A DNA stretch of 64,000 nt from Brevibacillus_D fluminis_A (GCF_052072235.1 NZ_CM125436.1:248001-312000), one strand, 5' to 3'. Shown: positions 16,445 through 26,108, numbered from the stretch's first letter. Notes: generated from the sequence alone by a model not told the origin. Made by a program: numbers and translations.

Positions 16445-16465
16445 ATGAACAGGAGGATATTTAAG

Positions 16466-16828
16466 ATGAGCAAAGAGCAAATCTTGGAAGCGATCAAAGG
16501 TATGTCCGTTCTCGAACTGAACGACCTGGTAAAAGCAATTGAAGAAGAATTTGGTGTAACTGCTGCTGCTCCAGTAGCTGTAGTTGCTGGTGGCGCTGCT
16601 GAAGCGGTTGCTGAGCAAACTGAGTTCACTGTTAACCTCGTTAGCGGTGGAGCTTCCAAAATCAACGTTATCAAAGTTGTTCGCGAGCTGACTGGCTTGG
16701 GTCTGAAAGAAGCAAAAGACCTGGTAGACAACGCTCCAAAAACACTCAAAGAAGGCATTTCCAAAGACGAAGCAGAAGCTTTGAAAGCAAAATTGGAAGA
16801 AGCCGGCGCTACTGTAGAAGTAAAGTAA
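16466..16828 (+). CDS. rplL: 50S ribosomal protein L7/L12
   Basis: L12 is the multicopy stalk protein that recruits and stimulates translation GTPases. The 120-residue protein has an N-terminal dimerisation helix (KEQILEAIKGMSVLELNDLV), an Ala/Val-rich hinge (APVAVVAGGAAEAVAEQ) and a conserved C-terminal domain with VVRELTGLGLKEAKDLV and KLEEAGATVEVK. The start is ATG 16466 after AGGAGGATATTTAAG. A strong hairpin terminator follows. Confidence 0.97.
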   Translation: MSKEQILEAIKGMSVLELNDLVKAIEEEFGVTAAAPVAVVAGGAAEAVAEQTEFTVNLVSGGASKINVIKVVRELTGLGLKEAKDLVDNAPKTLKEGISKDEAEALKAKLEEAGATVEVK

Positions 16829-16850
16829 TCGCTTCTTTTGTAAGATTGTT

Positions 16851-16880
16851 AAATCCCCTTGCCGGTGGCAGGGGGATTTT
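16851..16880 (+). terminator. Terminator after rplL
   Basis: A 13-bp stem (16851-16863 with 16867-16879, one G-U pair), a GGT loop, then a short T stretch ending at 16880. It probably stops most rplJL transcription before the methyltransferase gene. Confidence 0.75.
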
Positions 16881-16915
16881 CAACGTACAGCTATATTTTG
16901 AAAGGTGTGTGCGCG

Positions 16916-17512
16916 TTGGCCGATCATTACTATACCCAAAAGCCTGGTGCAGCTCATGATGAGCGGATCTTTGATTTTGTTTTGCGAGACCATGAGTTCC
17001 GCTTCATGACAGACGCTGGAGTGTTTTCGCGTGACAGAGTGGATTTTGGCAGCTTGTTATTAATTGAAACGATGCGAATTTCCCAAACGGCGCGCGTGCT
17101 TGACGTTGGCTGTGGGTACGGACCGATCGGACTCTGCGCAGCGAAATTGGCGAATCAAGGGCACGTTACGATGATTGACGTAAATGAGCGGGCGGTTGGA
17201 CTTGCGCGTGGGAATGCGGAGCGAAATCAGATCAAGAATGTAGAGATTCTGCAGAGTGACATTTACGAAGCAGTGAAGGGGCGCGTTTTTGATGTGATTT
17301 TGACCAATCCGCCGATTCGCGCGGGAAAAGAGACTGTTCACCGCATCTTTACCGAGGGGCATGAACTGCTGCGTGAGGGCGGCGAGATGTGGGTCGTGAT
17401 TCAGAAAAAGCAGGGAGCGCCATCTGCGTTGAAAAAGCTGCAGGAGATTTACCGGGATGTTGAGGAAGTCGAGCGCAGCAAAGGGTATTTCATTTTCCGG
17501 GCGACAAAGTAG
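16916..17512 (+). CDS. RsmC-like class I SAM-dependent methyltransferase (YbxB)
   Basis: The 198-residue protein is a Rossmann-fold methyltransferase of the RsmC/RlmG type, which methylates guanosine N2 in rRNA. The AdoMet loop VLDVGCGYGPIGLCAAKLA and the catalytic TNPPIRAGKETVH (NPPY-type) motif are both present. The start is uncertain. TTG 16916 after GAAAGGTG gives the family-like beginning MADHYYTQKPG; GTG 16907 is the alternative. The same gene lies between rplL and rpoB in B. subtilis (ybxB). The exact rRNA target in this group is not known to me. Confidence 0.88.
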   Translation: MADHYYTQKPGAAHDERIFDFVLRDHEFRFMTDAGVFSRDRVDFGSLLLIETMRISQTARVLDVGCGYGPIGLCAAKLANQGHVTMIDVNERAVGLARGNAERNQIKNVEILQSDIYEAVKGRVFDVILTNPPIRAGKETVHRIFTEGHELLREGGEMWVVIQKKQGAPSALKKLQEIYRDVEEVERSKGYFIFRATK

Positions 17513-17532
17513 CGTGAATGTGTAACTTACTC

Positions 17533-17566
17533 TTGACGCTAAATTTTGGTTGTGTTAGTATTATAA
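17533..17566 (+). promoter_or_regulatory. Possible rpoB promoter
   Basis: TTGACG at 17533-17538 and an AT-rich TTAGTATTATAAAAT box at 17555-17569. The best -10 choices give spacers of 16 nt (TTAGTA) or 20 nt (TATTAT), neither ideal, so the exact -10 is unclear. Confidence 0.45.
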
Positions 17567-17862
17567 AATGTCAATATGGGTTATTTGTCATTTTTATGTA
17601 ATTCCTATTTAAATCCGCATTTTTCTTTCTTTTTCTAGCAAAGGGAGGAATGTAGGTGTAAAAAGATGGGAATTCTTTTAGAATAGAGATTCTCTGGGTT
17701 AAAAATGAGGTTAACCATTTAACCCATTTTTATTTTTACAGATAGGAATTTAGTACCGTTTCTATCCAGCTTCAAGAAAACCACGACTCCGCTGAAAGGC
17801 TTGGCGTAGCATGGTTTTCTCGGTATGAAAAGCGTTTTGCGTTTTTCATGTAACACAGACAT
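17567..17862 (+). promoter_or_regulatory. Structured leader of rpoB-rpoC
   Basis: About 300 nt without a credible ORF carry three successive hairpins. The first is TGGGTTAAA...TTTAACCCA at 17695-17726, followed by TTTTTATTTTT. The second is AGAAAACCACG near 17775-17785 with CATGGTTTTCT near 17810-17820. The third is ATGAAAAGCG (17825-17834) with CGTTTTTCAT (17840-17849), ending 14 nt before the RBS. The first looks like a true terminator, so rpoBC expression may be attenuated. I know of no named leader family that fits. Confidence 0.55.
17695..17737 (+). terminator. Intrinsic terminator inside the rpoB leader
   Basis: TGGGTTAAA (17695-17703) pairs with TTTAACCCA (17718-17726), with ATG and CAT pairing inside, followed by TTTTTATTTTT. 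It lies downstream of the candidate rpoB promoter, hence inside the leader. Confidence 0.7.
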
Positions 17863-17876
17863 GAGGGGTGAATGAG

Positions 17877-20800
17877 TTGGCAGGTAATCTGATTCAGTGC
17901 GGCCGACACCGCCAGCGTCGTACGTATTCACGTATTAACGAGGTGCTGGGTCTACCTAATTTGATTGAGATTCAGCAAAAGTCCTACCAATGGTTCTTGG
18001 ATGAAGGTCTGCGCGAAATGTTCCAAGATATTTCGCCTATTCAAGACTTCACGGGCAACCTGGTGCTGGAGTTCATTGACTACAGCTTGGGTGAGCCAAA
18101 ATACGATGTGGATGAATCCAAAGAACGCGACGTTACATTTGCGGCGCCACTTCGTGTGAAAGTCCGCTTGTTGAACAAGGAAACAGGCGAAGTGAAGGAA
18201 CAGGAAGTCTTCATGGGTGATTTCCCGCTGATGACTGAAACCGGTACCTTTGTCATTAATGGAGCGGAACGTGTAATCGTCAGCCAGCTTGTTCGTTCTC
18301 CTAGTGTTTATTATAACAATAAGATGGACAAAAATGGTAAGCAAACTTACACAGCTACGGTGATCCCGAATCGCGGAGCATGGCTTGAGCTCGAGACGGA
18401 CGCCAAAGACATCATTTATGTCCGTATCGACCGTACGCGTAAAATTCCGGTGACGGTTCTTTTGCGTGCATTGGGCTTTGGTTCCGATGTGGAGATCCTC
18501 CAGCTGCTGGGTGAGGATGAATATATCAAAAATACGTTGGAAAAAGACAACACCGATTCGACCGAGAAAGCGCTCATTGAAATCTACGAGCGTCTGCGTC
18601 CGGGCGAACCGCCAACCGTTGACAATGCGAAAAGCTTGTTGGTGTCCCGTTTCTTTGATCCAAAACGTTACGATCTGGCTTCTGTAGGTCGTTATAAAAT
18701 GAACAAAAAGCTGCATATCAAAAATCGCTTGTACAACCAGCGCTTGGCTGAAACGCTTGTGGACACGAACACAGGCGAGATCATTGCGGAAGCAGGTCAA
18801 ATCATCGACCGCCGTCTGCTTGATCGCATTTTGCCGATGCTGGAAGAGAGCGTGGGCTTTATTGATGTGCGCACGCATGGCGGCGTCCTGGAAGAAGAGA
18901 ACGTGCGCCTGCAATCGATCAATATTTTCTCTCCGAATGAAGATGGCAAAGTGATTAAAGTCATCGGAAACGGCAATGTAGATAAATCGATCAAAAACAT
19001 CACGCCAGCGGATATCGTGTCGGCTATCAACTACTTTATCAACTTGCTCCACGGAGTAGGTACGACAGACGATATCGACCACTTGGGTAACCGCCGCCTC
19101 CGTTCCGTCGGGGAACTGCTGCAGAATCAATTCCGCATCGGTCTGTCCCGTATGGAGCGCGTTGTGCGCGAGCGTATGTCGATCCAAGACCAAAACCAAA
19201 TCACGCCGCAAGCCTTGATCAATATCCGTCCGGTTATTGCATCGATCAAGGAATTCTTCGGCAGCTCGCAGCTTTCCCAGTTCATGGACCAAACCAACCC
19301 GCTTGCTGAATTGACGCACAAACGCCGTCTGTCTGCACTCGGACCAGGTGGTTTGACCCGTGAGCGCGCAGGCTTCGAGGTGCGCGACGTTCACCACTCT
19401 CACTATGGTCGTATGTGTCCAATTGAAACGCCGGAGGGTCCGAACATCGGGTTGATCAACTCGTTGTCTTCCTTTGCGCGTATCAATGACTATGGCTTTA
19501 TCGAAACGCCTCGCCGCAAAATCGACTCGGAAACCGGTCGTGTACTCAATGAAGTTGAATACCTGACGGCTGACGAGGAAGATGTGTATAACGTGGCGCA
19601 AGCGAACCAGCCATTGACGGAAGAAGGTTTCTTCCAGAATGAAATGGTAATCTGCCGTCGTAAAGGTGAGCCGTTGAGCGTACCGCGCGACAAGGTAGAC
19701 TACATGGACGTTTCGCCGAAACAGGTTGTATCCGTTGCGACTGCGCTGATTCCGTTCCTTGAGAACGATGACGCCAACCGCGCGCTGATGGGTTCGAACA
19801 TGCAGCGTCAAGCGGTTCCACTGTTGATTCCGCAGGCGCCATTCGTAGGTACAGGTATGGAGCACAAAGCGGCGCAAGACTCCGGTGTTGCGATCGTTGC
19901 TAAATGGCCTGGTCAGGTAGAAAAAGTTACTGCCCGTGAAATTTTGGTGCGTCGTTACAAAGAAATCGACGGCAAAAAGATCGCAGGCGATCTGGATCGA
20001 TATAAATTGCACAAATTCATCCGTTCCAACCAAGGGACATGTATCAACCAGCGTCCGATCGTCAAAACAGGCGACTGGATCGTTCCGGGCGATATTATCG
20101 GGGATGGACCATCCACAGAGAAGGGCGAATTGGCTCTTGGACGCAACGTGATCGTCGCGTTTATGACGTGGGAAGGTTACAACTACGAGGATGCGATTTT
20201 GCTCAGTGAAAAACTGGTGAAAGACGATGTCTACACCTCGATTCATATCGAAGAATATGAATCGGAAGCGCGCGACACCAAGCTGGGGCCGGAAGAAATC
20301 ACCCGTGACATTCCGAACGTGGGTGAGGACGCTCTGAAAAACCTCGACGAGCGCGGTATCGTTCGCATCGGTGCGGAAATTCAAGACGGCGATATTCTGG
20401 TTGGGAAAGTAACGCCTAAAGGTGTGACCGAGCTGACTGCGGAAGAGCGTCTGTTGCATGCGATTTTCGGTGAGAAGGCGCGCGAGGTGCGCGATACTTC
20501 CCTGCGTGTGCCGCATGGCGGTTCCGGTATCATCGTGGATGTAAAAGTATTTACCCGTGACAACGGTGATGAATTGCCTCCTGGCGTAAACCAGCTGGTA
20601 CGTGTCTATATTGCACAAAAACGTAAAATTTCCGTCGGCGATAAAATGGCCGGACGCCATGGTAACAAAGGGGTTATCGCCCGGATCATGGCCGAGGAAG
20701 ATATGCCGTTCCTGCCAGATGGCTCTCCTGTTGAGATCGTGTTGAACCCGTTGGGCGTTCCGTCCCGGATGAACATCGGTCAGGTACTGGAGACTCACTT

Positions 20801-21416
20801 GGGGATGGCTGCCAAAGTCTTGGGTATCCACGTTTCTACACCGGTATTTGACGGTGCGCGCCAAGAGGATGTCTTCAAGACGTTGGAAGAAGCCGGTTTG
20901 GACCGCGATGGTAAAACGTTGCTGTTTGACGGTCGGACAGGTGAACCGTTTGATCGCCGCGTAACGGTAGGTTGCGTGTACATGCTGAAATTGGCTCACT
21001 TGGTTGATGACAAGATCCATGCGCGTTCTACTGGACCATACTCGCTCGTTACGCAGCAGCCGCTGGGCGGTAAAGCTCAGTTCGGTGGTCAGCGTTTCGG
21101 GGAGATGGAGGTTTGGGCGCTCGAAGCATACGGGGCCGCTTATACCTTGCAGGAAATTCTTACTGTCAAATCGGATGACGTGGTGGGTCGCGTGAAGACC
21201 TATGAAGCCATCGTTAAAGGTGAAAACGTTCCGGAGCCAGGCGTTCCAGAGTCTTTCAAAGTATTGATCAAGGAACTGCAAAGCTTGGGTATGGACGTGA
21301 AGATCTTGTCCGGTGATGAGCAGGAAATCGAAATGCGCGAGATTGACGATGAGGACGAAGGAACAGGTGAAAAACTGAATCTCGTACTCGAAACAGGAAG
21401 TATGGATGAAGAGTAA
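17877..21416 (+). CDS. rpoB: DNA-directed RNA polymerase subunit beta
   Basis: RpoB is the beta subunit forming one jaw of the polymerase active centre. From TTG 17877 it has 1179 residues, starting MAGNLIQCGRHRQRRTYSRI as in Bacillus. GAGGGGTG lies 6 nt upstream; GTG 17868 is inside that ribosome binding site and less likely. The rifampicin cluster SSQLSQFMDQTNPLAEL, then THKRRLSALGPGG, is wild type at the usual positions (about 460-490). The C terminus has the flexible acidic tail. rpoC follows 29 nt later. The frame is intact. Confidence 0.98.
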   Translation: MAGNLIQCGRHRQRRTYSRINEVLGLPNLIEIQQKSYQWFLDEGLREMFQDISPIQDFTGNLVLEFIDYSLGEPKYDVDESKERDVTFAAPLRVKVRLLNKETGEVKEQEVFMGDFPLMTETGTFVINGAERVIVSQLVRSPSVYYNNKMDKNGKQTYTATVIPNRGAWLELETDAKDIIYVRIDRTRKIPVTVLLRALGFGSDVEILQLLGEDEYIKNTLEKDNTDSTEKALIEIYERLRPGEPPTVDNAKSLLVSRFFDPKRYDLASVGRYKMNKKLHIKNRLYNQRLAETLVDTNTGEIIAEAGQIIDRRLLDRILPMLEESVGFIDVRTHGGVLEEENVRLQSINIFSPNEDGKVIKVIGNGNVDKSIKNITPADIVSAINYFINLLHGVGTTDDIDHLGNRRLRSVGELLQNQFRIGLSRMERVVRERMSIQDQNQITPQALINIRPVIASIKEFFGSSQLSQFMDQTNPLAELTHKRRLSALGPGGLTRERAGFEVRDVHHSHYGRMCPIETPEGPNIGLINSLSSFARINDYGFIETPRRKIDSETGRVLNEVEYLTADEEDVYNVAQANQPLTEEGFFQNEMVICRRKGEPLSVPRDKVDYMDVSPKQVVSVATALIPFLENDDANRALMGSNMQRQAVPLLIPQAPFVGTGMEHKAAQDSGVAIVAKWPGQVEKVTAREILVRRYKEIDGKKIAGDLDRYKLHKFIRSNQGTCINQRPIVKTGDWIVPGDIIGDGPSTEKGELALGRNVIVAFMTWEGYNYEDAILLSEKLVKDDVYTSIHIEEYESEARDTKLGPEEITRDIPNVGEDALKNLDERGIVRIGAEIQDGDILVGKVTPKGVTELTAEERLLHAIFGEKAREVRDTSLRVPHGGSGIIVDVKVFTRDNGDELPPGVNQLVRVYIAQKRKISVGDKMAGRHGNKGVIARIMAEEDMPFLPDGSPVEIVLNPLGVPSRMNIGQVLETHLGMAAKVLGIHVSTPVFDGARQEDVFKTLEEAGLDRDGKTLLFDGRTGEPFDRRVTVGCVYMLKLAHLVDDKIHARSTGPYSLVTQQPLGGKAQFGGQRFGEMEVWALEAYGAAYTLQEILTVKSDDVVGRVKTYEAIVKGENVPEPGVPESFKVLIKELQSLGMDVKILSGDEQEIEMREIDDEDEGTGEKLNLVLETGSMDEE

Positions 21417-21445
21417 GATTCCGTTGCAAAGGGAGGTAGTGCCCT

Positions 21446-24400
21446 GTGATAGATGTAAATAACTTTGAATATATGAAGATCGGTCTGGCATCGCCGGACA
21501 AGATTCGCTCTTGGTCATTCGGTGAGGTTAAAAAGCCGGAGACAATCAACTATCGTACACTGAAACCAGAGAAGGACGGTTTGTTCTGCGAGCGTATCTT
21601 CGGTCCAACGAAGGACTGGGAGTGCCATTGCGGTAAATACAAACGCGTTCGCTACAAAGGCGTAGTCTGCGACCGATGCGGAGTAGAGGTTACTCGCGCC
21701 AAAGTTCGTCGTGAGCGTATGGGCCACATCGAATTGGCGGCTCCTGTATCGCACATCTGGTATTTCAAAGGTATTCCTAGCCGTATGGGCCTCGTGCTTG
21801 ACATGTCGCCTCGTTCGCTGGAAGAAGTCATCTACTTTGCTTCTTATGTCGTAACGGATGCCGGCGACACACCTTTGGATAAAAAACAACTCTTGTCTGA
21901 AAAAGAGTACCGTAACTATCGCGAGAAATACGGCTACTCGTTCCAAGCGATGATGGGGGCAGAAGCGATCAAGCGTCTGCTCGCTGAAATCGATCTGGAT
22001 AAAGAAGTGGATTTCCTGAAAGAAGACCTCAAAACGTCCCAGGGGCAACGTCGCAACCGTGCGATCAAGCGCCTGGAAGTGCTCGAGGCATTCCGCAACT
22101 CCGGCAACCGTCCTGATTGGATGGTGCTGGATGTATTGCCGGTAATCCCTCCTGAATTGCGTCCGATGGTACAGCTGGACGGCGGACGTTTCGCAACATC
22201 CGACCTGAATGACCTGTACCGCCGCGTGATCAACCGTAACAACCGCTTGAAGCGCCTGTTGGAGCTGGGAGCGCCCGATATTATCGTACAAAATGAAAAA
22301 CGTATGCTGCAGGAAGCTGTGGATGCGCTGATCGACAACGGTCGCCGTGGCCGTCCGGTAACGGGACCAGGTAACCGCCCGTTGAAATCGCTCAGCCACA
22401 TGCTGAAAGGGAAGCAAGGTCGTTTCCGTCAAAACCTGCTGGGTAAACGCGTTGACTACTCCGGTCGTTCCGTAATCGTTGTCGGACCGAACCTGAAAAT
22501 GTACCAATGCGGTTTGCCGAAAGAAATGGCGTTGGAGCTGTTCAAGCCTTTCGTGATGAAAGAACTGGTCGCAAAAGGACTCGCTCACAACATCAAGAGT
22601 GCGAAACGCAAAGTAGAACGCGTGCAGCCTGAAGTTTGGGACGTTTTGGAAGAAGTCATCCGCGAACATCCGGTACTGCTCAACCGCGCTCCTACCCTTC
22701 ACCGTCTGGGTATCCAGGCATTCGAACCGATCCTGGTCGAAGGCCGCGCGATCCGTTTGCACCCGCTTGTATGTACAGCGTACAACGCTGACTTCGACGG
22801 TGACCAAATGGCCGTCCACGTGCCTCTCTCTGCTGAAGCACAAGCGGAAGCCCGCATCCTGATGCTGGCTGCGCAAAACATCCTGAACCCGAAAGATGGC
22901 AAGCCGGTTGTAACACCGTCCCAGGACATGGTGCTCGGTTCTTACTATCTGACGCTTGAGCGCGAAGGCGACAAAGGCGAGGGTAACGTTTACCGTGATG
23001 CTCCTGATGCGATTGCAGCTTATCAAAACGGCTATATCGGCTTGCACACGCGCATCGCGATTCCGGCGAAGCGGTTGAACAAAACATCGTTTACCGAAAA
23101 ACAACTGAACGCACTGCTGGTAACGACCGTAGGGAAAATCATCTTCAACGAGATCTTCCCGCCAGAGCTGCCGTTCATTAATACACCGTCCAAGTCCAAC
23201 CTGCAAACACAGGTGCCTGATGAGTTCTTTATCTTTGATAAAGGTGTGGATGTCAAAGCATTTGTGAAGGCACTTCCTGAGAACGGTGCAGTGAAGAAGG
23301 GCTTCCTGGGCACCATCATCTCCGAGTGCTTCCGCCGTTTCGGCACGATGTACACATCGGTGATCTTGGACAAAATCAAGGAACTGGGCTTTACCTATTC
23401 CACAAAAGCCGGTATCACCATTGCCGTGCATGATATCGTTGTACCAGAGAAGAAAAAAGAAATTCTCGCGAAAGCGGATGAAGACGTTGCGAAGGTTATG
23501 CAGCAATATCGCCGCGGTCTGATCACGGACGATGAGCGCTATGACCGCGTCATTTCCATCTGGTCCAAAGCAAAAGATCAAGTAACCGATGTTTTGATGA
23601 AATCCATGGATAAGTTCAATGCGATCTTCATGATGGCCAACTCCGGTGCCCGCGGTAACGTATCGCAGATCACCCAACTGGCCGGTATGCGCGGTCTCAT
23701 GGCGAACCCAACTGGACGAATTATCGAGTTGCCGATCAAGTCCAACTTCCGCGAAGGTCTGACGGTATTGGAATACTTTATCTCCACGCACGGTGCGCGT
23801 AAAGGTTTGGCGGATACGGCGCTGCGTACAGCTGACTCGGGTTACTTGACTCGTCGTCTGGTTGACGTGGCACAGGACGTTATCGTACGCGAAGTCGATT
23901 GCGGTACGGATAAAGGAATTCGCGTCACGGCTATTCGCGACGGTAAGGAAGAAATCGAAAAACTTGCTGACCGTTTGATCGGACGTACGTGCTTTGAAAC
24001 GGTTCGTCATCCGGAAACAGGTGAAATCCTGATTCACCGCAATGAGGAAATCACCGAGGAAATGACGGAAGAAATCACTCGTCTGGGCATTAAAGATGTT
24101 TACATCCGTAACGTCCTGTCCTGCCGTACCAGCCACGGCGTGTGCAAACGCTGCTACGGCCGCAATCTGGCGACAGGTGCGGAAGTGGAGATCGGGGAAG
24201 CTGTCGGTATCATCGCGGCTCAATCGATCGGTGAGCCTGGTACACAGCTGACGATGCGTACGTTCCATACCGGTGGGGTTGCCGGAGACGATATTACGCA
24301 AGGTTTGCCGCGTATCCAAGAGCTGTTTGAAGCACGTAATCCGAAAGGTCAAGCGGTTATCACGGAAATCGACGGTGAAGTCGTTGATATTCGCGAAGGC

Positions 24401-25081
24401 AAAGACCGCCGTGAGATCGAGGTTCGCGGTGATGCAGAGAACAAGGTGTACGCTGCGCCATATGGTGCTCGTATCAAAGTTAGCGTTGGTGCCAAGCTGA
24501 ACGCGGGTGATGAGCTGACCGAGGGTTCTGTTGACCCGAAAGAAATGCTCAAAGTTCGCGGTTTGCGCGGCGTATCCAACTACATCCTGCAAGAGGTACA
24601 AAAAGTGTACCGTATGCAAGGGGTAGAAATTAACGATAAGCACGTTGAGGTAATGATCCGTCAGATGCTGCGTAAAATCCGTGTCATGGACAGCGGTGAA
24701 ACCGATTTGCTGCCAGGCTCCTTTGTGGAAGTACATGAGTTCGAAATGGCCAACGCCAAAGTTCTCATGGAAGGACGCAGTCCTGCTGTCGGCCGCCCTG
24801 TACTGCTCGGTATTACCAAGGCATCTCTCGAAACAGACTCGTTCCTTTCCGCGGCTTCCTTCCAGGAAACCACCCGCGTGTTGACCGATGCTGCGATCAA
24901 AGGCAAAGTCGACAAGCTGCTGGGTCTGAAAGAGAACGTTATTATCGGAAAACTGGTTCCAGCCGGAACAGGTATGTCCCGTTACCGCAACACAATCGTG
25001 CAAACGCTGGCTGACTATGAAGCAGGTCTGAATGGTCAGTCCGAGAACGAGCGTGAAGCAGTAACTGCGATCGAATCGTAA
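21446..25081 (+). CDS. rpoC: DNA-directed RNA polymerase subunit beta'
   Basis: RpoC is the largest subunit and carries the catalytic Mg ion. The 1211-residue product begins with the zinc-binding region (CHCGKYKRVRYKGVVCDRC near 60-78), has the active-site NADFDGDQM at 447-455, the bridge-helix and trigger-loop region (GEPGTQLTMRTFHTGGVAG), and a second cysteine cluster (CRTSHGVCKRCYG). The GTG start follows GGGAGGTAGTGCCCT. The sequence shows no insertion or frameshift, and a strong terminator closes the operon. Confidence 0.98.
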   Translation: MIDVNNFEYMKIGLASPDKIRSWSFGEVKKPETINYRTLKPEKDGLFCERIFGPTKDWECHCGKYKRVRYKGVVCDRCGVEVTRAKVRRERMGHIELAAPVSHIWYFKGIPSRMGLVLDMSPRSLEEVIYFASYVVTDAGDTPLDKKQLLSEKEYRNYREKYGYSFQAMMGAEAIKRLLAEIDLDKEVDFLKEDLKTSQGQRRNRAIKRLEVLEAFRNSGNRPDWMVLDVLPVIPPELRPMVQLDGGRFATSDLNDLYRRVINRNNRLKRLLELGAPDIIVQNEKRMLQEAVDALIDNGRRGRPVTGPGNRPLKSLSHMLKGKQGRFRQNLLGKRVDYSGRSVIVVGPNLKMYQCGLPKEMALELFKPFVMKELVAKGLAHNIKSAKRKVERVQPEVWDVLEEVIREHPVLLNRAPTLHRLGIQAFEPILVEGRAIRLHPLVCTAYNADFDGDQMAVHVPLSAEAQAEARILMLAAQNILNPKDGKPVVTPSQDMVLGSYYLTLEREGDKGEGNVYRDAPDAIAAYQNGYIGLHTRIAIPAKRLNKTSFTEKQLNALLVTTVGKIIFNEIFPPELPFINTPSKSNLQTQVPDEFFIFDKGVDVKAFVKALPENGAVKKGFLGTIISECFRRFGTMYTSVILDKIKELGFTYSTKAGITIAVHDIVVPEKKKEILAKADEDVAKVMQQYRRGLITDDERYDRVISIWSKAKDQVTDVLMKSMDKFNAIFMMANSGARGNVSQITQLAGMRGLMANPTGRIIELPIKSNFREGLTVLEYFISTHGARKGLADTALRTADSGYLTRRLVDVAQDVIVREVDCGTDKGIRVTAIRDGKEEIEKLADRLIGRTCFETVRHPETGEILIHRNEEITEEMTEEITRLGIKDVYIRNVLSCRTSHGVCKRCYGRNLATGAEVEIGEAVGIIAAQSIGEPGTQLTMRTFHTGGVAGDDITQGLPRIQELFEARNPKGQAVITEIDGEVVDIREGKDRREIEVRGDAENKVYAAPYGARIKVSVGAKLNAGDELTEGSVDPKEMLKVRGLRGVSNYILQEVQKVYRMQGVEINDKHVEVMIRQMLRKIRVMDSGETDLLPGSFVEVHEFEMANAKVLMEGRSPAVGRPVLLGITKASLETDSFLSAASFQETTRVLTDAAIKGKVDKLLGLKENVIIGKLVPAGTGMSRYRNTIVQTLADYEAGLNGQSENEREAVTAIES

Positions 25082-25103
25082 TCAGGCAAGGAAAGAGAGA
25101 GTA

Positions 25104-25152
25104 GCAAGGTGTTCTACTTCAGGGAGGATGAACACCTTGCAAAATTTCTTTT
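25104..25152 (+). terminator. Terminator of rpoB-rpoC
   Basis: GCAAGGTGTTC (25104-25114) pairs perfectly with GAACACCTTGC (25130-25140); the run AAAATTTCTTTTT follows. Confidence 0.85.
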
Positions 25153-25162
25153 TGATAATGTG

Positions 25163-25191
25163 TTGACATTAGCCTATAAAGCTGATAAGAT
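25163..25191 (+). promoter_or_regulatory. Promoter of the rplGB-rpsL-rpsG operon
   Basis: Perfect TTGACA at 25163-25168, a 17-nt spacer and TAAGAT at 25186-25191 with an upstream TG-A (extended -10). It directly follows the rpoC terminator. Confidence 0.8.
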
Positions 25192-25236
25192 GTTCAAGTG
25201 CGCCTGATATTCTTTGCTTTGGAGGATATGAGAATC

Positions 25237-25491
25237 ATGTCTTATGAAAAAGTAGAGCGGGCAAAAGAGTTAGCAATTGGGATTAACCAAACGATCAAAA
25301 CGATTGAAGCTGACAAAGCTGAGGAAGTATATATAGCGAAGGATGCGGAAAAACGTTTGACTCAAAAGATTGCTAACCTATGCAAAGAGAAGGGTGTCCC
25401 AGTCATTACCGTCGATTCCATGCGGCGCCTCGGCAAAGCATGTGGCATTGAGGTAGGCGCAGCATCAGCTGCGATCAAGAAAAACGGTTAA
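25237..25491 (+). CDS. rplGB: L7Ae/L30e-family K-turn RNA-binding protein (RplGB, YbxF)
   Basis: This 84-residue L7Ae-type protein binds kink-turn RNA. In B. subtilis YbxF associates with ribosomes, but its exact role is unclear. The start ATG 25237 has GGAGG 11 nt upstream and yields MSYEKVERAKELAIGINQTI; an ATG at 25228 lies too close to the ribosome binding site. The signature VDSMRRLGKACGIEVGAASA, which contacts the K-turn, is near the C terminus. It heads the str operon ahead of rpsL as in Bacillus. Confidence 0.92.
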   Translation: MSYEKVERAKELAIGINQTIKTIEADKAEEVYIAKDAEKRLTQKIANLCKEKGVPVITVDSMRRLGKACGIEVGAASAAIKKNG

Positions 25492-25611
25492 CAATGTTTT
25501 TGTTGACGAGGTGCGCGTGCAGCTTGTCCGACAAAGACTTTCTATTTGACCAAAAATGACTCACCTGGATCTGTGGTCTTGAATGAAGGTAATCAGGAAG
25601 GAGGTACAAAT

Positions 25612-26055
25612 ATGCCTACAATGAACCAACTTGTTCGCAAAGGTCGCGAAGACAAAATCGTGAAGTCGAAGTCTCCTGCTCTCCAAAAAGGATACAACAG
25701 CTTCAAGAAGTCTCAAACGAACCAAAGCTCCCCTCAAAAACGTGGTGTGTGCACTCGTGTAGGTACGATGACACCGAAAAAACCAAACTCCGCGTTGCGT
25801 AAATACGCTCGTGTACGTTTGACTAACGGTATCGAGGTTACTGCTTACATCGGTGGTATCGGCCACAACCTGCAGGAGCATAGCGTCGTACTTGTACGCG
25901 GCGGTCGTGTAAAAGACTTGCCAGGGGTACGTTACCACATCGTTCGTGGTGCGCTTGACACAGCTGGTGTGAACAACCGTAAACAGGGTCGTTCCAAATA
26001 TGGTACGAAACGTCCAAAACCAGGTCAAGCAGCTGCAGCAGCTAAGAAAAAGTAA
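25612..26055 (+). CDS. rpsL: 30S ribosomal protein S12
   Basis: S12 lies at the decoding centre and controls fidelity. The 147-residue product starts MPTMNQLVRKGREDKI at ATG 25612 after GGAAGGAGGTACAAAT. The streptomycin loop TPKKPNSALRKYARVRL carries the lysine of sensitive strains, and the second resistance region RVKDLPGVRYH is also wild type. The C terminus is somewhat longer than usual with an Ala/Lys tail (KPGQAAAAAKKK). It is followed by rpsG. Confidence 0.97.
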   Translation: MPTMNQLVRKGREDKIVKSKSPALQKGYNSFKKSQTNQSSPQKRGVCTRVGTMTPKKPNSALRKYARVRLTNGIEVTAYIGGIGHNLQEHSVVLVRGGRVKDLPGVRYHIVRGALDTAGVNNRKQGRSKYGTKRPKPGQAAAAAKKK

Positions 26056-26108
26056 GATCGGTTAACGGTCTGATTGGTTAGACATCAATCAAAGAAGGAG
26101 GGAATAAG

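Noticed and set aside
17952..25003. Very long open frames on the minus strand opposite rpoB and rpoC (about 1160-1190 codons each)
   Set aside because: They mirror the codon bias of the sense genes, have no ribosome binding sites or family motifs, and are Arg/His/Gln rich in a way typical of antisense frames.
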